NCBI GenBank assembly: GCA_947383145.1
Contig: CANDCH010000019.1
Span: 1 to 34,178, forward strand
Source: an uncultured bacterium
GTDB lineage: Bacteria > Bacillota > Clostridia > Oscillospirales > Oscillospiraceae
DNA: 34,178 nt
Direction of reading: 5' to 3'
Part shown: in pieces, positions 31,173 to 34,178 of the stretch
How the letters are laid out: the number at the start of each line of letters is the position of its first letter
Position numbering within the stretch: position 1 is the stretch's first letter
Notes under the pieces: model-generated
Seen by the model: only the letters and a program-made list of their open reading frames with translations
Told to the model about the DNA's origin: nothing
The model's database searches: none
Program-made: the position numbers and the translations under genes

Positions 31173-32453
31173 TCAGTTCTGGGCCAGGCTGTCCATCAGC
31201 GGGAAGGAGATGGTGTACTCCGCCCCGTTGCGCAGGACCGTGCAGGTCAGCTCGCCGTCCGCCCCGGTGCGGTAGAGCACCCGCCGCAGCTCCACCAGGG
31301 AGGTGACGGGCCTGCCGTTGGCGGTGAGAATGAGGTCGCCCTTTTTCAGCCCCGCTTCCCTGGGGGCGTCGGCGGTCACCTTGTCTACCAGAATTCCCTT
31401 CCGGCCGTCCACCTGGAAGGCCCCGCACTGGATGCCCATGGCGGGCCTCCAGGTCTTGCCGGTGGCCAGAATGTGGTTGAGGAAGGGGACCGCGTCGGAG
31501 ATAGGGATGGCCAGACCCATCCCCTCCAGCACCACCGCGCCGTCGATGGTCTCGCTGTCCTCCCAGACCATGCCGGTGATTTTGGCGCAGGTGATGCCCA
31601 CCACCTGGCCGTACTCGTTGAGCAGGGCCCCGCCGGAGTTGCCCGGATTCAGGGGGTTGGACACCTGAATCAGACCCAGGGCGCTGCCAGACCGGTCCTC
31701 GTCCCGGTCCAGGGCGGACACGATGCCCACCGACATGGAGCCCAGCAGGTAGCCCATGGGATTGCCCACGGCGTACACCCAGTCCCCCACCGCCAGCAGG
31801 TCGGAGTCCCCCAGCCGGGCGGGGGTGAGCTGGACGCCCTTGGGGTCAAACTTCAGCACGGCAAGGTCAAACTCCTCGTCAAAGCCGACAACCTGGGCGC
31901 TGAACAATTGGCCGGAGCCGTCCAGCAGGGAGATATCAATTTTAACCGCCTCGTCGATGATATGGTAGTTTGTGACCACATAGCCGGTCTCTTCCACCAC
32001 CACGCCGGTGCCCACGCTGCCCTCGAAGGGGTTGGAATGGGTGGTCTCCACGCACACCAGGGTGGGAAGCGCGGCCTGATAGAGCTCCCGGCCGGTGAGG
32101 ACGGAGCCCGCGGGAAGGATGGACAGCTCCACCGACGGGTCCGGGTCGCCCCAAGGCAGGTCGCCGGGGGTCCAGCCGGAGGGGGTTTCGTCCAGGTGGC
32201 GGCTGACCCAGGGGCGCAGGTCGTCCGGCAGGCCGGGGGAGGCTTGGGCGAGCATGCCGGCGATGGCGTTCACCGCCCAGAAGCTGATTCCGCCCAGCAG
32301 GGCCAGCACCAGCACGACGGACAGCGCTGGGATCAGCCAGCGCCGGAGCGTGCGCCGGGGCCTGCGGCCGGAGCCGCCGGGCTGCGCGGCGGGCACGGGG
32401 GGCGGCTGAACGCCGGGGCCCTTGGGCCAGCGGGGGGACAGGTAGTTGTCCAT
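31173..32453 (-). CDS. HtrA/DegP-type membrane-anchored serine protease
   Basis: The product has 426 residues. A proline-rich cytoplasmic segment (1-38) is followed by one membrane helix (about 39-62), which places the protease outside. The trypsin-like domain has the triad His164 ('TNYHIID'), Asp197 ('DLAVLKF') and Ser273 ('NPGNSGGALL'). A single PDZ domain at about 335-420 ('ILVDKVTADAPREAGLKKGD') would bind exposed C-termini of damaged proteins. Such enzymes clear misfolded exported proteins and are often under two-component control, which fits the kinase and regulator genes upstream. ATG 32453 follows GGGAGG; an in-frame ATG at 32531 lacks a good site. The 94-nt gap before it shows no clear promoter. 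Confidence 0.93.
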   Translation of the reverse strand: MDNYLSPRWPKGPGVQPPPVPAAQPGGSGRRPRRTLRRWLIPALSVVLVLALLGGISFWAVNAIAGMLAQASPGLPDDLRPWVSRHLDETPSGWTPGDLPWGDPDPSVELSILPAGSVLTGRELYQAALPTLVCVETTHSNPFEGSVGTGVVVEETGYVVTNYHIIDEAVKIDISLLDGSGQLFSAQVVGFDEEFDLAVLKFDPKGVQLTPARLGDSDLLAVGDWVYAVGNPMGYLLGSMSVGIVSALDRDEDRSGSALGLIQVSNPLNPGNSGGALLNEYGQVVGITCAKITGMVWEDSETIDGAVVLEGMGLAIPISDAVPFLNHILATGKTWRPAMGIQCGAFQVDGRKGILVDKVTADAPREAGLKKGDLILTANGRPVTSLVELRRVLYRTGADGELTCTVLRNGAEYTISFPLMDSLAQN

Positions 32454-32547
32454 GGGGGTTCCTCCCATCAAAAAACATTGGGTCTGCGCAAGCGCCGCCC
32501 CGCCTTTGGCGGGGGCCCTGGAGAACATCACGGCAGAGAATTGCGGT

Positions 32548-33981
32548 TCAGGCTCTGGTCATTGTAAAAATAAACTTGGTCACGCCGTCCTCGCTGACAC
32601 AGGTGATGTTCTCCTTGTGGCTGTTGAGGATGGTCTTGACGATATACAGCCCCAGGCCCACCCCGTCCCGGTCGGCGGAGCGGGAGTGGTCGGTCTTGTG
32701 AAAACGGTCGAAAATAAGGGACTGCTCCGCCTTGGGGATGGTCTCTCCCTGATTGCTGATGGTGATGGTGGCCTTGGGACCCTTCGCGGTGACGGACAGG
32801 CCCAGCACGCCCCCCTCCCTGGAGAACTTGATGGCGTTGTCCAGCAGGTTGTAGCACACCTGGGTGATGGCGTCCTGGTCCCCCCACACGGGGATGGGTT
32901 CGTCTTCGGGGAGCTGCGCGTCCACCTCCAGGCGCTTGGCGTTCACCTTGCCCTCCAGCGTGACCAGGGCGCGCACCAGGGTCTCACAGATGTCAAACTG
33001 TTGCTGGGCCGCCCGCTCGTCGGACTGGAGCCGGGACAGGTCCAGCATGGACCGCACCAGCCGGGACAGCCGCCGGGTCTCCGAGGAGATGATCTGGAGG
33101 TAGTGCCGCTCCTCCTCTGGGGGGATGGTGCCGTCCAGAATGCCGTCGGCGAAGCCGGCGATGGTGGTCATGGGGGTTTTGAGCTCGTGGGAGACGTTGG
33201 CGATGAATTCGGAGCGCCGCTGTTCGCTGTTGGAGAGGGACTCCGCCATGGCGTTGAAGGCCTCGGCCAGTTCGCCCACCTCGTCCCGGCGGCTGCCCAC
33301 GTTCACCCGCACATCCAGCTGGCCCAGGCCGAACTGCCGGGCGGCGGCGGCGATCTCCTTGATGGGCTGGGACTGGCGCATGCTGGTGACGGAGCTGATG
33401 ATGGCGGCGATGAGGATGACCGCCAGGGTGGTGACCAGCAGGATGGCGAACAGGTCCCGCCACACCCCGCTGATGTTGGACGCGGAGCAGGACACCAGCA
33501 CCAGCCCCTGGAGATAGTCCGTGCCGTTGACGGCGGTGGTGATGGGCAGGCCCACCAGATACCTGGGCTCGCCGTACAGCCCGTCCAGAGTGGTCATCCC
33601 GGTGAAAGAGCCGTTTACAATGGTCTCCACCATATGCCGGCTCAGAGGGGCGTACTGGAGGTCGGTCAGGGCTGCGTCGCCGCTGGCGGCGTAGACGATC
33701 ACCCCCTCCCCGGTGGCCACGATCACATGGGAGTCGGACACCAGGGCCACCGAGCTGAGATAGTTCTGGAAGGCCTTGGTCTGCCAGACCACGCTGCCCC
33801 CGGTGTTCACCGAGTCGGAGGTGAACTGGGCGATATACTTGGCGTTGCGCTCCAGGGTGTCCTTTTTTTCCCGGATGGTGTACTGGTAGCTCAGGGTGGC
33901 GAAGGACGCCCCCAGCATGAGGAAGGACAGCAGCACCATGCCCACCATGGTGGCGAACTGCCGGCCGTACATGGTTTTCAA
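32548..33981 (-). CDS. Sensor histidine kinase (PhoR/ResE type)
   Basis: The product has 477 residues: TM1 at about 10-32, an extracellular domain of about 140 residues, TM2 at about 176-198, HAMP at about 200-252, His265 in '[10 protein letters not shown]', N-box '[11 protein letters not shown]', and ATP-binding boxes ending '[14 protein letters not shown]'. It senses an unknown envelope or extracellular signal and phosphorylates the regulator encoded directly upstream. I chose TTG 33981 because it overlaps the regulator's stop as TTGA and has GAGGTG 8 nt upstream; ATG 33972 is the alternative. Confidence 0.92.
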   Translation of the reverse strand: MKTMYGRQFATMVGMVLLSFLMLGASFATLSYQYTIREKKDTLERNAKYIAQFTSDSVNTGGSVVWQTKAFQNYLSSVALVSDSHVIVATGEGVIVYAASGDAALTDLQYAPLSRHMVETIVNGSFTGMTTLDGLYGEPRYLVGLPITTAVNGTDYLQGLVLVSCSASNISGVWRDLFAILLVTTLAVILIAAIISSVTSMRQSQPIKEIAAAARQFGLGQLDVRVNVGSRRDEVGELAEAFNAMAESLSNSEQRRSEFIANVSHELKTPMTTIAGFADGILDGTIPPEEERHYLQIISSETRRLSRLVRSMLDLSRLQSDERAAQQQFDICETLVRALVTLEGKVNAKRLEVDAQLPEDEPIPVWGDQDAITQVCYNLLDNAIKFSREGGVLGLSVTAKGPKATITISNQGETIPKAEQSLIFDRFHKTDHSRSADRDGVGLGLYIVKTILNSHKENITCVSEDGVTKFIFTMTRA

Positions 33982-34178
33982 GCGGAAGTCACCTCAAACT
34001 TATAGCCCACGCCCCACACGGTTTTCAGCGACCACTGCTCAGAGACCCCCTCCAGCTTTTCCCGCAGGCGCTTGATGTGCACGTCCACCGTGCGGGAGTC
34101 GCCGAAGTAGTCGAAGCCCCACACCTCGTCCAGCAGCTGGTTGCGGGTGAACACCCGGTTGGGGGAGGAGGCCAGGTG
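33978..34178 (-). CDS. OmpR/PhoB-family response regulator (C-terminal part, cut by window edge)
   Basis: Only the last 66 residues lie in the window. They form most of the winged-helix DNA-binding domain: '[20 protein letters not shown]', '[11 protein letters not shown]' and the closing '[10 protein letters not shown]'. The receiver domain must lie beyond 34178. The stop codon overlaps the kinase start. It is the evident partner of that kinase and may control the htrA-birA genes downstream. Confidence 0.93.
   Translation of the reverse strand, partial: HLASSPNRVFTRNQLLDEVWGFDYFGDSRTVDVHIKRLREKLEGVSEQWSLKTVWGVGYKFEVTSA

Noticed and set aside
32497-32516. A terminator between the histidine kinase and htrA genes
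   Set aside because: A 7-bp G/C stem with a three-base loop exists but is followed by more G/C and no U run, so I do not call it a terminator.
1-34178. Mobile elements, phage genes, CRISPR arrays and tRNA genes
   Set aside because: No transposase, integrase, regularly spaced repeats, attachment-site duplication or tRNA cloverleaf could be seen. Composition is even across the window.

Overview
The window looks like chromosome from a high-GC, anaerobic Firmicute of the gut Oscillospiraceae type (Flavonifractor, Lawsonibacter, Oscillibacter and relatives). The reasons are strong G/C preference at third codon positions combined with Gram-positive ribosome binding sites and promoters, SLH and dockerin domains, an Asr-type anaerobic sulfite reductase, many two-component and lipoprotein genes, and no sign of an outer membrane. 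The genus is an inference. I see no rRNA, tRNA, CRISPR array, transposase or phage gene.

Layout. (1) 1-2977: a short XRE-type helix-turn-helix reading frame, a divergent MATE exporter, and a secreted C39-like papain-fold protein with two wall-binding-like repeats. (2) 2987-7130, minus strand: a large hybrid sensor kinase followed, with overlapping reading frames, by a solute-binding lipoprotein with no permease. (3) 7290-10301: a two-gene DNA-repair-associated unit (DUF4130 protein and radical SAM protein) under a promoter whose -10 lies in a perfect inverted repeat, and a divergent YcdX-type PHP phosphatase. (4) 10316-23944: a sulfur region. On the minus strand lie a thioredoxin-reductase-like flavoprotein and a DASS/SLC13 anion carrier. 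Divergent from them run a small thioredoxin, a cytoplasmic arylsulfate sulfotransferase, a LysR regulator, asrA-asrB-asrC, a FecCD/BtuCD-type metal-chelate ABC transporter, and two siroheme genes (a Met8-like protein and a CobA-HemD fusion). A 20-bp perfect hairpin closes the run. (5) 24060-30197: a 1619-residue secreted M60-type metalloprotease carrying a dockerin, followed 9 nt later by a small protein with a cohesin-like N-terminus and three SLH domains. (6) 30197-34178, minus strand: an OmpR-family regulator (cut by the window edge), its histidine kinase, an HtrA-type protease and a BirA biotin ligase.

How the genes may work together. The sulfur region contains what is needed to make siroheme from hydroxymethylbilane and to reduce sulfite to sulfide. 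The uncommon part is upstream: anion carrier, sulfotransferase, thioredoxin and thioredoxin reductase. I propose, as inference, that an imported sulfated compound donates its sulfuryl group through the sulfotransferase, that a thioredoxin-linked step releases it as sulfite, and that AsrABC uses this sulfite as electron sink. The second notable system is the protease pair, which looks like a minimal cohesin-dockerin arrangement for holding a mucin-type protease on the S-layer. Both readings rest on domain recognition by eye and gene order.
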